From: Candidatus Cloacimonadota bacterium | GTDB lineage: Bacteria > Cloacimonadota > Cloacimonadia > Cloacimonadales > Cloacimonadaceae | DNA length: 64,000 nucleotides | Reading direction: 5' to 3' | NCBI GenBank assembly: GCA_030154085.1 | Contig: JASKKR010000005.1 | Span: forward strand, 1 to 64,000 | Shown here: piece after piece, positions 17,585-26,421 of the stretch | How the letters are laid out: every line of letters starts with the position of its first letter | How positions within the stretch are numbered: position 1 is the stretch's first letter | Made by a program: the position numbers and the translations under genes | Notes under the pieces: model-generated | What the model was told of the DNA's origin: nothing | Database searches by the model: none | The model's input: only the letters and a program-made list of their open reading frames with translations

Positions 17585-17838
17585 TAATTGCCCTACTTAT
17601 TCAGACACTTACGTTCCCATATTGAGGCGAGATGCAGACAAATCTTGATCAATATTTTACTTTAAGTTAAAGAGTTTGACCGTTACGAGCACATTCAATG
17701 CTAAAAATATTATTGCAAATACGAAACAACATATTATCCTTTTAATAAGGCTACTATTTGCTGATCTCTAATTGGATATACTTGTGATCGTTTGTTACAT
17801 TTAATCAATTACAGCTCAGTCTAAAACCATGAACATGC

Positions 17839-17957
17839 AAAAGTCATCTTGGCTTAACGTTTGGTAATATTGCCGTAGAGCTGCACTTGTGTCTTTTTGA
17901 TTATTTTATTTATATTATGCTATATATCTATTTTTATGCCGAATCAAGATGACTTTT
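17839..17957. repeat. 13-base inverted repeat pair flanking an AT-rich spacer
   Basis: AAAAGTCATCTTG at 17839-17851 is the exact reverse complement of CAAGATGACTTTT at 17945-17957. The 93 bases between are very AT-rich. The arms are too far apart for a simple terminator and could be operator half-sites, the ends of a decayed element, or a long-range RNA fold in the fusA leader. Confidence 0.55.
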
Positions 17958-18059
17958 ACGCATAATAGCGCAGTTTTTGGTGGACAATAATGCTGATCTC
18001 AAAACAATGACACATACGGGAAGTTGAACAAATAAATGGAGTAAACAAAGGATTTTACT

Positions 18060-20171
18060 ATGAATACCGATGCGGATAATCCGCTTTCTAAGATACGAAA
18101 TATTGGCATCATGGCACATATTGATGCCGGAAAAACTACTACTACAGAACGTATTCTATTTTATACTGGTTTTTTACACAAGATGGGAGAGGTTCACGAT
18201 GGAAATGCTTTCACTGATTGGATGGAACAGGAGCGCGAACGCGGAATTACGATTACATCTGCCACAGTGAGCTGCATGTGGCGTGATCATCAAATCAATA
18301 TAATCGATACTCCAGGGCACGTTGATTTTACTGCTGAAGTAGAGCGAGCTATCCGAGTTTTGGATGGGGCAGTGGGGGTATTTTGTGCAGTTGCTGGTGT
18401 TGAGCCTCAGTCTGAGACTGTGTGGCACCAAGCGGATCGATATAATGTCCCACGAATTGCATATGTGAACAAGATGGATCGCATTGGAGCTGATTATTAT
18501 CGAGTGATACAGATGATCCATGACCGCCTTACTCCGAGGGCATGCGCAATTAATATCCCGATTGGCAAGGAAGATAATTTTGATGGAGTGATAGACCTTA
18601 TCACAATGCAGGCTTGGTATTTTGATCCTCTTACCCAAGGCAGTAACGTACATCACATGGATATTCCAGAGAACTATCGTGATGAAGCTCATCAGGCTCG
18701 GCACGAGCTTTTGGAATTTATTGCTGATTATGATGATGAGCTGATGATGCTCGTTTTGGAAGGTGAGGAAGTGCCCAGTGAGCTGATTTATCGAACTATT
18801 CGCAAAGCGACTGTTGAACACGGTTTTGTGCCCGTTTTATGTGGTTCTTCACTGAAGAATAAAGGGTTGCAATTGCTCTTAGATGCAATAATAGATTTTT
18901 TGCCCTCACCTCTGGATGTAGGGGATACCCATGCCTATCGACCTGAGGATCATGAGGCAATTTATCTTCCACCTGATCCTGATGCTCCCTTAGTCGCAAT
19001 GGCATTTAAAGTGCAAGTTGATAAATATGTAGGAAGATTGATTTATATAAGGGTATATTCTGGGACTCTAAAAAAGGGGGATAGCTTTTTTAATGTCAAT
19101 AACGGTAAGCGTGAGAGAGTTGCACGAATTCTGCAGATGATGTCAAATAAAAAACATGACAAAGATGTCCTGCATGCTGGTGATATAGGCGCAGTGGTTG
19201 GGCCCAAGTTTTTGGTTACGGGGGATACCATCACAGATGGTAGTATAAATGTCTTGCTTAATAAGATGCACTTCCCTGATGCAGTGATATCTATAGCAAT
19301 TGAACCCAAAACTAAAGCAGATCAAGAGAATCTTAACACAGCTCTCAGCCGACTCGAAGAAGAAGATCCCACCTTTAGAGTGCATGTCGATAAAGATTCT
19401 GGTCAAACTCTGATCTCCGGTATGGGAGAGTTGCATCTTGAGATCATAGTCGATAGGATAAAGCGTGAATTTGGTGTCCATGCAAATGTTGGAAATCCTC
19501 AAGTGTCTTACAAAGAGAGTATCACTAAAACTACGACAGTCGATGAGGTATTTCAGCGAGATATGAATGGCAAAGGAAACTACGCGCACGTGAAAATTCG
19601 TGTAAGTCCAATTGCACAGAAGGATTTACCCGAAGAGGCAAAGAATGTGTTTATAAACTTAACAAGCCCAGAGAAGATACCAACAGAATATATTAGACCA
19701 ATTGAAGAAGCAGTATTTAATGCGCTTTCAGATGGACCTTTGATCAGTTCAAATGTAGAAAGGGTTAAGATCGAGCTCATTGATGGAGACTACAATCCGG
19801 TGGATTCCAATGAGCTTGCTTTCCGCATTGCTACATCTATGGCAGTGGGTAGAGCTCTCAGAGAAGCAAAGCCTGTGATCATGGAACCTATAATGCTTTT
19901 AACAGTTCTTGCACCTGATGATTTTGTTGGAGATATTATATCAGATATCAATGCCAAACGCGGAAGAATTGAAGTGATGCGCAAACATAATGAATATCAA
20001 CAAGAAGTCATTGCAGAAGTACCTTTATCTGAACTCTTTGGATATTCAACCCGCATTCGTTCACTATCACAAGGGAGAGCTATTTATACTTTGGAATTCA
20101 AAAAATATGAAATAGCTCCTGCACATGTGCAATCCGAAGTTTTGCGTAGGATCCGTGGATATGCAGAATAA
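18060..20171 (+). CDS. fusA: translation elongation factor G
   Basis: The 703-residue GTPase has the G-domain motifs AHIDAGKT (19-26), the ITITSAT switch I end, DTPGH (83-87) and NKMD (137-140), followed by domain II, the domain III segment [11 protein letters not shown], and the domain IV and V pattern ending in RSLSQGRA. Length is normal. It drives ribosome translocation. Unlike the usual str operon there is no rpsL, rpsG or tuf beside it; it stands behind a 652-base gap and is followed 62 bases later by a STAS-domain gene. It could therefore be the only EF-G moved from its usual place or a second, specialised copy such as one for ribosome recycling. Sequence alone does not decide this. Confidence 0.93.
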   Translation: MNTDADNPLSKIRNIGIMAHIDAGKTTTTERILFYTGFLHKMGEVHDGNAFTDWMEQERERGITITSATVSCMWRDHQINIIDTPGHVDFTAEVERAIRVLDGAVGVFCAVAGVEPQSETVWHQADRYNVPRIAYVNKMDRIGADYYRVIQMIHDRLTPRACAINIPIGKEDNFDGVIDLITMQAWYFDPLTQGSNVHHMDIPENYRDEAHQARHELLEFIADYDDELMMLVLEGEEVPSELIYRTIRKATVEHGFVPVLCGSSLKNKGLQLLLDAIIDFLPSPLDVGDTHAYRPEDHEAIYLPPDPDAPLVAMAFKVQVDKYVGRLIYIRVYSGTLKKGDSFFNVNNGKRERVARILQMMSNKKHDKDVLHAGDIGAVVGPKFLVTGDTITDGSINVLLNKMHFPDAVISIAIEPKTKADQENLNTALSRLEEEDPTFRVHVDKDSGQTLISGMGELHLEIIVDRIKREFGVHANVGNPQVSYKESITKTTTVDEVFQRDMNGKGNYAHVKIRVSPIAQKDLPEEAKNVFINLTSPEKIPTEYIRPIEEAVFNALSDGPLISSNVERVKIELIDGDYNPVDSNELAFRIATSMAVGRALREAKPVIMEPIMLLTVLAPDDFVGDIISDINAKRGRIEVMRKHNEYQQEVIAEVPLSELFGYSTRIRSLSQGRAIYTLEFKKYEIAPAHVQSEVLRRIRGYAE

Positions 20172-20233
20172 TCTTGACAAGTTAAATGATTAAGATCAAT
20201 ATGAACCCTAAAGAAAATGAAGAGGAGAAACAA

Positions 20234-20542
20234 ATGACTATCGATCTTAGTTTTAGTGGGAATGTAGCCTCAATGAAGATTGACGGCATTTTAAACAGCG
20301 AAAATGCTCATCTCTTGCAAGAAAAACTTGATGAAGTAATGAAGAGTGACGCAACATTGCTGGAACTTGATCTTTTTGATTGCCGCAATATATCTTCTAC
20401 GGGTATTGGCAAAATTCTTTTATTTTACAAGGACTTTATTTCTAAAGGTGGGGATATTGAAGTAGTGCGCAGCTCAAACAGTGTATATGAGCTTTTTTCT
20501 ATGCTGAAACTGAACCAACTTTTTACGGTAAACCTTGGCTAA
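20234..20542 (+). CDS. STAS-domain anti-sigma factor antagonist-like protein
   Basis: The 102-residue protein is a stand-alone STAS domain. LELDLFDCRNISSTGIGKIL aligns with the SpoIIAA/RsbV loop, with Ser55 at the position that is phosphorylated in those proteins. The chosen ATG at 20234 follows gaggag at about 8 bases; an upstream in-frame ATG at 20186 has no ribosome binding site and adds a lysine/glutamate-rich tail of 16 residues. The next gene, 9 bases downstream, encodes a receiver domain joined to an HATPase of anti-sigma-kinase type. Together they look like a partner-switching module in which the kinase phosphorylates this protein. No sigma factor or phosphatase is nearby, so the output is unknown. 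Confidence 0.8.
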   Translation: MTIDLSFSGNVASMKIDGILNSENAHLLQEKLDEVMKSDATLLELDLFDCRNISSTGIGKILLFYKDFISKGGDIEVVRSSNSVYELFSMLKLNQLFTVNLG

Positions 20543-20551
20543 CATGACATT

Positions 20552-21481
20552 ATGGCGGAGAAGCACCATATTCTGGTCGTAGATGATAGTATCGCCATTG
20601 TTAATTCGCTGCAGTCCATATTAAGTATTAGTGGTTTTAATGTAGATAAAGCATACAATGCATGCGAGGCTATGCGCAAGCTGCATAATGGGCATTATGA
20701 TCTAGTTATTAGCGACATCGAAATGCCGGGAACATCAGGGTTAGAATTCCTGAGCATGATTCGAGAAGAATTTGGTCGTCAGATAGATGTAATCTTGATG
20801 ACAGGATATTTGGAACAAGACTATTTTATTGAAGCTATTCGTCTTGGAGCTAGCGATTTCATCCGTAAACCAATAGACACGAAGCAGATTGTAAATTCGA
20901 TCCGTGAGCTTTTTTATCGCAGACGTAATATGGATGATATTACGGAATTTTATTCCCAATTGGACAAAATAACATTATGCTTTGACCTTAATGCAGCAAA
21001 GTTTTCAAAATATGCCATTTCCAAGATTTTTAGCTCTTATCTCCAACGATATTTCAAAATCGATCCCAAGACACTGAATGAGCTCTTGGTCTGTCTAGAT
21101 GAAATGATTTACAATGCATATATCCATGGGACATTAGGACTAAGTCCTCAAGAAAGATCTCTTCCGCATGAGGAGCTCATCCAGGTGATAGAAAAACGAT
21201 TTGCAGATCCCAAGATTAAGAACAGGAAAGTAGAGCTGACTTTAACGATCGATAATCTTAATAAAGAAATAGAAATCTCCGTTAAAGACGATGGGGGTGG
21301 ATTTGATCATGAAAATTGGCTGAAGATGGTTAGGAATGAGCAGATTCTTGATATCAAGGAATATGGACGCGGACTCGTTATGCTCTATCACTTAAGTGAT
21401 GAATTGTCTTTTGAAAATGACGGTAGACTCATTCGGATACGGAAAAAAGTAGCTAATCCCATACCCGATGAACATTCGTGA
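20552..21481 (+). CDS. response regulator with C-terminal HATPase (anti-sigma kinase-like)
   Basis: The 309-residue product begins with a receiver domain: acidic pocket Asp11/Asp12, phosphorylatable Asp55 in DLVISDIEMPG, Thr84 and Lys106. After a linker of about 40 residues, a HATPase_c domain resembling RsbW/SpoIIAB follows, with the N-box in LDEMIYNAYIHG, the G1 box DDGGGFD and a G2 box EYGRGLVML. The likely role is a stress or signal-controlled serine kinase for the adjacent STAS protein, with phosphorylation of the receiver gating the activity. It overlaps prmC by 14 bases. The cognate sensor kinase is not in this window. Confidence 0.85.
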   Translation: MAEKHHILVVDDSIAIVNSLQSILSISGFNVDKAYNACEAMRKLHNGHYDLVISDIEMPGTSGLEFLSMIREEFGRQIDVILMTGYLEQDYFIEAIRLGASDFIRKPIDTKQIVNSIRELFYRRRNMDDITEFYSQLDKITLCFDLNAAKFSKYAISKIFSSYLQRYFKIDPKTLNELLVCLDEMIYNAYIHGTLGLSPQERSLPHEELIQVIEKRFADPKIKNRKVELTLTIDNLNKEIEISVKDDGGGFDHENWLKMVRNEQILDIKEYGRGLVMLYHLSDELSFENDGRLIRIRKKVANPIPDEHS

Positions 21482-22268
21482 TCTCTTTATTACCTATGCA
21501 GACCTATCAAGAGAGGATATAGTATTTATACTCTGCGAAGTTCTTTCATGTCAACCAAGTGAGATATTACCGCAGATAAATTTAACTCCAAATCAACTAA
21601 AACAATTCAGGTCTTGGGCAGAGAGACTTCGCGATCATGAACCACCCCAATATATCATCCACAAAGCATGGTTTTACGGGCTTGAGTTTTATGTGGACCA
21701 GAGAGTCTTGATCCCCCGATTTGACACTGAATGTTTGCTGGAAGCCTTGATAAAGTACCTTAAGGGGAAGGAAAAAATTCTTGAGATAGGAATTGGTTCT
21801 GGCGCTATTAGCATCACTTTAAAACATTTATTTCCCGAGTTGAATATCATCTGCACGGATATAAATCCCGCTGCGATTGAGGTTGCCAACATCAACGCCT
21901 CCAAACATAAAGTGCAAATTCAGATCGTTCAGGCAGATTTATTTCCTGATACTGACGCACTCTATGACGTGATAGTTTCAAATCCGCCGTATATATCTCC
22001 AGATGAATATGATAAGCTGGAACCCAAAGTTCGTGATCATGAGCCGCGCATTGCGTTATACGCTGAAAGTGACGGGCTTGAATTTTATAAACGCATCCTT
22101 GCTAAAGCTGACATGTTTCTAAAAAAGAATTCTATTTTGGCTTTTGAGCATGGGGCGTTTCAGCAAAAGGCTTTGATAGGCTTGACAGAAAACAGAGGAT
22201 ACGAGATTCTGCAAAAAGGAAGGGATCTGGCAAATCGAGATCGCTTCCTGATCCTAAAGAAAATTTAA
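21468..22268 (+). CDS. prmC: peptide chain release factor N5-glutamine methyltransferase
   Basis: The 266-residue protein has an N-terminal helical domain (RSWAERLRDHEPPQYIIHKAWF, YGLEFYVDQRVLIPRFDTE) and a Rossmann methyltransferase domain with the S-adenosylmethionine site ILEIGIGSGAISI and the substrate-binding NPPYISPDEY. It methylates the glutamine of the GGQ motif in release factors. prfA, the usual neighbour, is absent, but prfB lies 1.5 kb downstream, after murA. The start lies within the end of the receiver/HATPase gene (14-base overlap). ATG at 21468 gives the normal family N-terminus. Confidence 0.92.
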   Translation: MNIRDLFITYADLSREDIVFILCEVLSCQPSEILPQINLTPNQLKQFRSWAERLRDHEPPQYIIHKAWFYGLEFYVDQRVLIPRFDTECLLEALIKYLKGKEKILEIGIGSGAISITLKHLFPELNIICTDINPAAIEVANINASKHKVQIQIVQADLFPDTDALYDVIVSNPPYISPDEYDKLEPKVRDHEPRIALYAESDGLEFYKRILAKADMFLKKNSILAFEHGAFQQKALIGLTENRGYEILQKGRDLANRDRFLILKKI

Positions 22269-22281
22269 ACTGAGGTCTATA

Positions 22282-23535
22282 ATGGATAGATTTATCATCG
22301 AGCATAGTCGTGATCTGAGCGGTACGATCACAGTAAGCGGTGCGAAAAATGCGATTCTCCCGATCATGGCTGCTAGCCTTTTGGCTCCTGGCAAATCAGT
22401 TTTAAACAACGTCCCCAATCTCATTGACTTAAGGACGATGGCACACCTGTTGAGAGTAATCGGCGCAAGAGTCGAATATGATGATGGCTATATGAGTATT
22501 GATAGTAAGGATGTCTGTTATCCTGAAGCTCCTTATGAATTAGTCAGCAAGATGCGTGCATCTATTTATGTATTGGGTCCTCTTTTGGCCAGGCTTGGCA
22601 AAGCTAGAGTATCTTTCCCGGGAGGTTGTGCAATCGGTACCAGACCAGTTGATATGCACTTGCAAGCCTTAGAAGCGTTGGGAGCTAATATAGAAATCGA
22701 AAATGGATATATTGCCGCAACAGCAAAACAACTACATGGAGCAGATATTTATTTTAAAAAGTCTTCTGTAGGAGCTACCATTAATACCTTGATGGCTGCC
22801 GTCTTTGCCAAAGGTACAACTCACCTTCATAATGCAGCCATGGAACCAGAAGTTGATACTACGATTGATTTCCTTTGCAAGATGGGAGCGAAAATCTCAG
22901 GGAAATCAACCACCAGTATAACCATAGAAGGGATTAAAGATTTATTCCCGGTACAGATGGATATGATTCCAGACCGAATAGAAGCTGGCACATTCATGAT
23001 TGCCGGAGCGTTATCACATAATCCGATCACGGTATGTAACTGTCGACCTGATCATCTCCTGCCATTGATAGATAAACTTCGTGAAAGTGGCTGTGAAGTG
23101 GACGTTCAAGAAACAAGTATTACCGTTATACCCGCCAAGAAGATCAAACCTACAAATATAATCACACTCCCTCATCCAGGTTTCCCGACTGATTTGCAAG
23201 CCCAGTTTACAGTCTTGATGTGCCTTGCTGATGGAGTGAGCTTTGTGGAAGATACGATTTTCCCAGATCGCTTTATGCATGTGGCAGAGCTCAATCGGCT
23301 GCAAGCAGATATACAGGTGAATCGTAATGTTGCCCGTATTAATGGCGTACCTAATCTGGGAGGGGCAGAGGTTATGGCGACGGATCTCAGAGCTAGCGCT
23401 GCGTTAGTTTTAGCAGGGATGGTTGCTGAAGGTACGACAACTGTCTCACGTATTTATCATATCGATAGAGGCTATGACAGAATTGAGGAAAAGCTAAACA
23501 AGATTGGGGCTAAGATTCGCCGTGAAAAGGTATAA
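22282..23535 (+). CDS. murA: UDP-N-acetylglucosamine 1-carboxyvinyltransferase
   Basis: The 417-residue enzyme shows the EPSP-synthase-like two-domain fold. SGAKNAILPIMAASLLA near residue 20 carries the PEP-binding lysine, and PGGCAIGTRPVDMHL holds the catalytic Cys116, the target of fosfomycin. DLRASAALVLAGM near the end is also typical. It adds enolpyruvate to UDP-GlcNAc, the first committed step of peptidoglycan synthesis. Length and architecture are normal. It begins 13 bases after prmC and is the last gene of the fusA-to-murA group; a 188-base gap follows before prfB. Confidence 0.96.
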   Translation: MDRFIIEHSRDLSGTITVSGAKNAILPIMAASLLAPGKSVLNNVPNLIDLRTMAHLLRVIGARVEYDDGYMSIDSKDVCYPEAPYELVSKMRASIYVLGPLLARLGKARVSFPGGCAIGTRPVDMHLQALEALGANIEIENGYIAATAKQLHGADIYFKKSSVGATINTLMAAVFAKGTTHLHNAAMEPEVDTTIDFLCKMGAKISGKSTTSITIEGIKDLFPVQMDMIPDRIEAGTFMIAGALSHNPITVCNCRPDHLLPLIDKLRESGCEVDVQETSITVIPAKKIKPTNIITLPHPGFPTDLQAQFTVLMCLADGVSFVEDTIFPDRFMHVAELNRLQADIQVNRNVARINGVPNLGGAEVMATDLRASAALVLAGMVAEGTTTVSRIYHIDRGYDRIEEKLNKIGAKIRREKV

Positions 23536-23665
23536 TTCATTTAGCAGTTAGAAACACAATCATAACAATGCACAATGAGTATATGTCATCCTGAGATACA
23601 TTATGATAATAAATAGGCAAACTCTATGCAAAACAATCAATTGTAAACCAGCAGAGGATTTTAGC

Positions 23666-23692
23666 TTGACATATAGTCAGCTTTACTATGCG
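23666..23692 (+). promoter_or_regulatory. candidate promoter upstream of prfB
   Basis: TTGACA at 23666-23671 is followed by TATGCG at 23687-23692 with a 15-base spacer, 31 bases before the prfB start. The -35 is perfect, but the short spacer and weak -10 make this tentative. It lies in the only sizeable gap between murA and the prfB operon. Confidence 0.35.
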
Positions 23693-23723
23693 TTGGTTAA
23701 AATACATAATTTAAGGGACGCTC

Positions 23724-24839
23724 ATGGAATATGCAGATTTTAAAAAAGAAGCGACAGATTTGATCTCAAAGATAAGCGAAATCCGCAAACTCATGGACCT
23801 CGAACAGAAATCCATACTTCTAAGAGACTTGGAATCGCAGATGAACGCTCCCGGCTTTTGGAATGATCAGATTCTAGCTACGAAGATTAGCAAAGAAATG
23901 TCTCAAATCAGAGATGAGATCGAACATATAAATCACTTGGAATCCACACGTGATGAGCTGCAAACCTATCTTGATTTATTGGATGAGGAGTTTAGCAATG
24001 AACTCTTTGAGGAAGCATTGCAAGCTCTACCCAGAATACGGCATTTTACAGAAAAGGCAGAAATTGAAGCGCTTTTAAACGAGAAATATGATCAAAATGA
24101 TGCTATTTTCTCAATTCATGCTGGAGCCGGAGGAACTGAAGCTCAAGATTGGGCACAAATGCTGCAGAGAATGTATATGAGATGGGCAGAATCAAATGGT
24201 TACAAATTTAATGTTATAGACTCACTTCCAGGCGAAGAAGCAGGCATCAAAAGTGTGACAATAGAGATTATTGGGAAGTATGCCTATGGGATGCTTAAAA
24301 GTGAGATAGGAATACATCGTTTGGTTAGAATTAGTCCATTCAACTCCCAAGGAAAACGGCAGACATCTTTTGCTTCTGTTTATGTATATCCGGAGTTTGA
24401 TGATGATATAGAAGTTGAGATTGATCCCAAAGATCTAAAAATAGACACATATAGATCCAGCGGCGCCGGTGGGCAACATGTGAACACAACAGACTCAGCA
24501 GTGAGAATCACGCATCTGCCCACAAATATAGTAGTTAGTTGCCAAAATGAAAGATCTCAGATTCAAAACCGAGAGAAAGCTATGGCTATCCTCAAGAGTC
24601 GACTCTATCAGCACTATGAAGAGCTGAGAGAAAAAGAGAAGAAAAACCAAGAGGAAACTAAGTCCAATATCGGATGGGGAAACCAGATTCGCTCCTATGT
24701 CTTCCAACCATATCAGATGGTCAAGGATCATCGTACAAACTATGAATCAGGTCAGGTAGAGAAAGTCATGGACGGAGATCTGGACCCCTTTATATATTCA
24801 TGGCTAAAGATGACAGCAAAAATGAGGATGAATGGCTAA
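23724..24839 (+). CDS. prfB: peptide chain release factor 2
   Basis: The 371-residue protein is RF2: SPF at 204-206 is the stop-codon-reading tripeptide of RF2, and GGQ at 249-251 (SSGAGGQHVNTTDSAVRI) is the peptidyl-release motif. It recognises UAA and UGA. Many bacteria carry an in-frame UGA near codon 25 that requires a +1 frameshift for autoregulation; here the reading frame is continuous through that point (KLMDLEQ), so that control is absent. It overlaps uppS by 8 bases. PrmC, which methylates the GGQ glutamine, is encoded at 21468. Confidence 0.96.
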   Translation: MEYADFKKEATDLISKISEIRKLMDLEQKSILLRDLESQMNAPGFWNDQILATKISKEMSQIRDEIEHINHLESTRDELQTYLDLLDEEFSNELFEEALQALPRIRHFTEKAEIEALLNEKYDQNDAIFSIHAGAGGTEAQDWAQMLQRMYMRWAESNGYKFNVIDSLPGEEAGIKSVTIEIIGKYAYGMLKSEIGIHRLVRISPFNSQGKRQTSFASVYVYPEFDDDIEVEIDPKDLKIDTYRSSGAGGQHVNTTDSAVRITHLPTNIVVSCQNERSQIQNREKAMAILKSRLYQHYEELREKEKKNQEETKSNIGWGNQIRSYVFQPYQMVKDHRTNYESGQVEKVMDGDLDPFIYSWLKMTAKMRMNG

Positions 24840-25557
24840 AGACTATCAAGAGCTTTTGGATCTGCTTGATTTACAGAAACTCCCTAAGCATGTTGGGATC
24901 ATAATGGATGGCAATGGCAGATGGGCAAAACAGCGCAGACGTCCACGTCTTTATGGTCATAGGCAAGGAGCAAAATCTGTCCGCAGTAATGTGGAACTGG
25001 GAGTAGAACTGGGTCTCAAATATATTACTTACTATGCTTTTTCTACAGAAAACTGGAATAGGCCAGAAGATGAGGTAAAAGGTCTACTTAAACTATTGAA
25101 AGAGCATCTTATAAAAGAAATTCCTAATCTTAATAAACAGAATATTGTCCTAAAGCTTTTAGGCTCAGAGCAAGGCCTTGACAAAGGCTATCTAAATGAG
25201 ATTAATGATATGGCACGTCAGACCCATCGTAATAACGGAATGCAAGTGAACATAGCCTTTAATTATGGGGGAAGACTCGAAATTGTCGAAGCAATCAAAA
25301 AGCTTAGCCCTAAAGAGATTGCTGAACTTAGTCCTGAAAGTTTTGGAGATCATTTGTGGACAGCCGGCATTCCTGATCCTGATCTCATTATTCGCACCAG
25401 TGGAGAGATGCGGCTTTCAAACTTCTTGCTATGGCAATCAGCATATTCTGAGTTTTATGTCACCAATACCTTGTGGCCTGATTTTGATAAAAAAGAAATG
25501 CTAAAAGCACTGTTGAACTATCAAAGTCGAACAAGAAAATTTGGGGGCATTGCTTGA
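24832..25557 (+). CDS. uppS: isoprenyl transferase (undecaprenyl diphosphate synthase)
   Basis: The 241-residue cis-prenyltransferase carries the P-loop HVGIIMDGNGRWAK (catalytic Asp at about residue 26), HRQGAKSVR, YYAFSTENWNRP and the C-terminal DLIIRTSGEMRLSNFLLWQSAYSEFY, all family signatures. It extends farnesyl diphosphate to the C55 carrier lipid used for peptidoglycan and polysaccharide export. It overlaps prfB by 8 bases and its TGA stop overlaps the cdsA start (TGATG). uppP at 14182 recycles the same lipid. Confidence 0.96.
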   Translation: MAKDYQELLDLLDLQKLPKHVGIIMDGNGRWAKQRRRPRLYGHRQGAKSVRSNVELGVELGLKYITYYAFSTENWNRPEDEVKGLLKLLKEHLIKEIPNLNKQNIVLKLLGSEQGLDKGYLNEINDMARQTHRNNGMQVNIAFNYGGRLEIVEAIKKLSPKEIAELSPESFGDHLWTAGIPDPDLIIRTSGEMRLSNFLLWQSAYSEFYVTNTLWPDFDKKEMLKALLNYQSRTRKFGGIA

Positions 25558-26348
25558 TGAAAGAGCTTGCAAAGCGGATTGTGGTATCGCTGATCTTTAT
25601 TCCCATTCTTATCATAGCACTTTGGTTTGAATCCTGGCCGCTTTTTATTATCTTTTTGATATTTAGCATAATCGGAGCATATGAATATTGTAATATGATG
25701 TCTCGCAAGAAAATCATGATTCCGAAGATATTTATCCTGATTATGCCCATAATATATAGTTTCTGGATATTACTTCCGCACTACCAGATAGCAACGATCT
25801 GGGTTGCCGCACTATGTTTCATGATTCAAGCGCTTATAGATTGGGACGAGTCTCAAAGTATTTTACGCTTATTTTCAGAAATATTTGGTATCTTTTATAT
25901 AGCAGTTTTGCCGGCAATGTTGGTGAGCATCTCTTGGCATCTAAATGTTAATAAAATTTTACTTGCCTTAATTATGATGATATGGATTGTGGATACCGTG
26001 GCTTATATTGTTGGTATACGTTTTGGAAAGAGGCGTGGAATCACTCCAGTAAGTCCTAGGAAGAGTTTAGAAGGTTTTATTGCTGGATTGATATCTCCAG
26101 TGCTGATAGCAGTCATTGCGTATATTTTCGGATTTAGATATTTCAGTTTGCTTCAGCTCTGTATATTGGTTCTTGCTGCCGGAATATTTGGTCAGCTGGG
26201 AGATTTGCTTGAATCCATGCTCAAACGGTTTTGCAGTGTGAAAGATAGTTCGAAATTAATACCCGGACATGGCGGAATTCTTGACCGTGCAGATAGCATC
26301 CTCTTGGCAGGAAGCTTTTTGTATGTTGCTTTGTTGGTTTTTTCATAG
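25557..26348 (+). CDS. cdsA: phosphatidate cytidylyltransferase
   Basis: The 263-residue integral membrane enzyme has about seven hydrophobic segments and the CdsA signature near its C-terminus (KDSSKLIPGHGGILDRADS), together with SPRKSLEGFIAG upstream. It makes CDP-diacylglycerol, the precursor of phosphatidylglycerol and phosphatidylethanolamine. The uppS-cdsA order is a common bacterial arrangement. I chose the ATG at 25557, which shares one base with the uppS stop; a TTG one codon earlier is the only alternative. It is followed by a 73-base gap. Confidence 0.95.
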   Translation: MKELAKRIVVSLIFIPILIIALWFESWPLFIIFLIFSIIGAYEYCNMMSRKKIMIPKIFILIMPIIYSFWILLPHYQIATIWVAALCFMIQALIDWDESQSILRLFSEIFGIFYIAVLPAMLVSISWHLNVNKILLALIMMIWIVDTVAYIVGIRFGKRRGITPVSPRKSLEGFIAGLISPVLIAVIAYIFGFRYFSLLQLCILVLAAGIFGQLGDLLESMLKRFCSVKDSSKLIPGHGGILDRADSILLAGSFLYVALLVFS

Positions 26349-26421
26349 TCACGCAGATCGTGATGATGAAAGCATTGATATAAACAAATAAGAAAAACTG
26401 CGTAATTTCATGGAGGAAATT

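Larger units (their letters stand above)
17408..18059. other. intergenic region between malQ and fusA
   Basis: This 652-base AT-rich gap is the longest non-coding stretch of the window. It holds copy C of the 85-bp repeat in inverted orientation (17499-17584) and a 13-base inverted pair (17839-17851 and 17945-17957). A small reading frame of about 60 codons crosses the repeat and is not believed. The promoter of fusA should lie here, but no clear pair of hexamers was found. The fusA ribosome binding site is the aaagga a few bases before 18060. Confidence 0.6.

Noticed and set aside
17463-17648. A 61-codon open frame in the malQ-fusA gap
   Set aside because: It covers repeat copy C, lacks a ribosome binding site and is not seen at the other copies.
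18174-18821. A 215-codon antisense open frame
   Set aside because: It is antisense to fusA and shows no domain.
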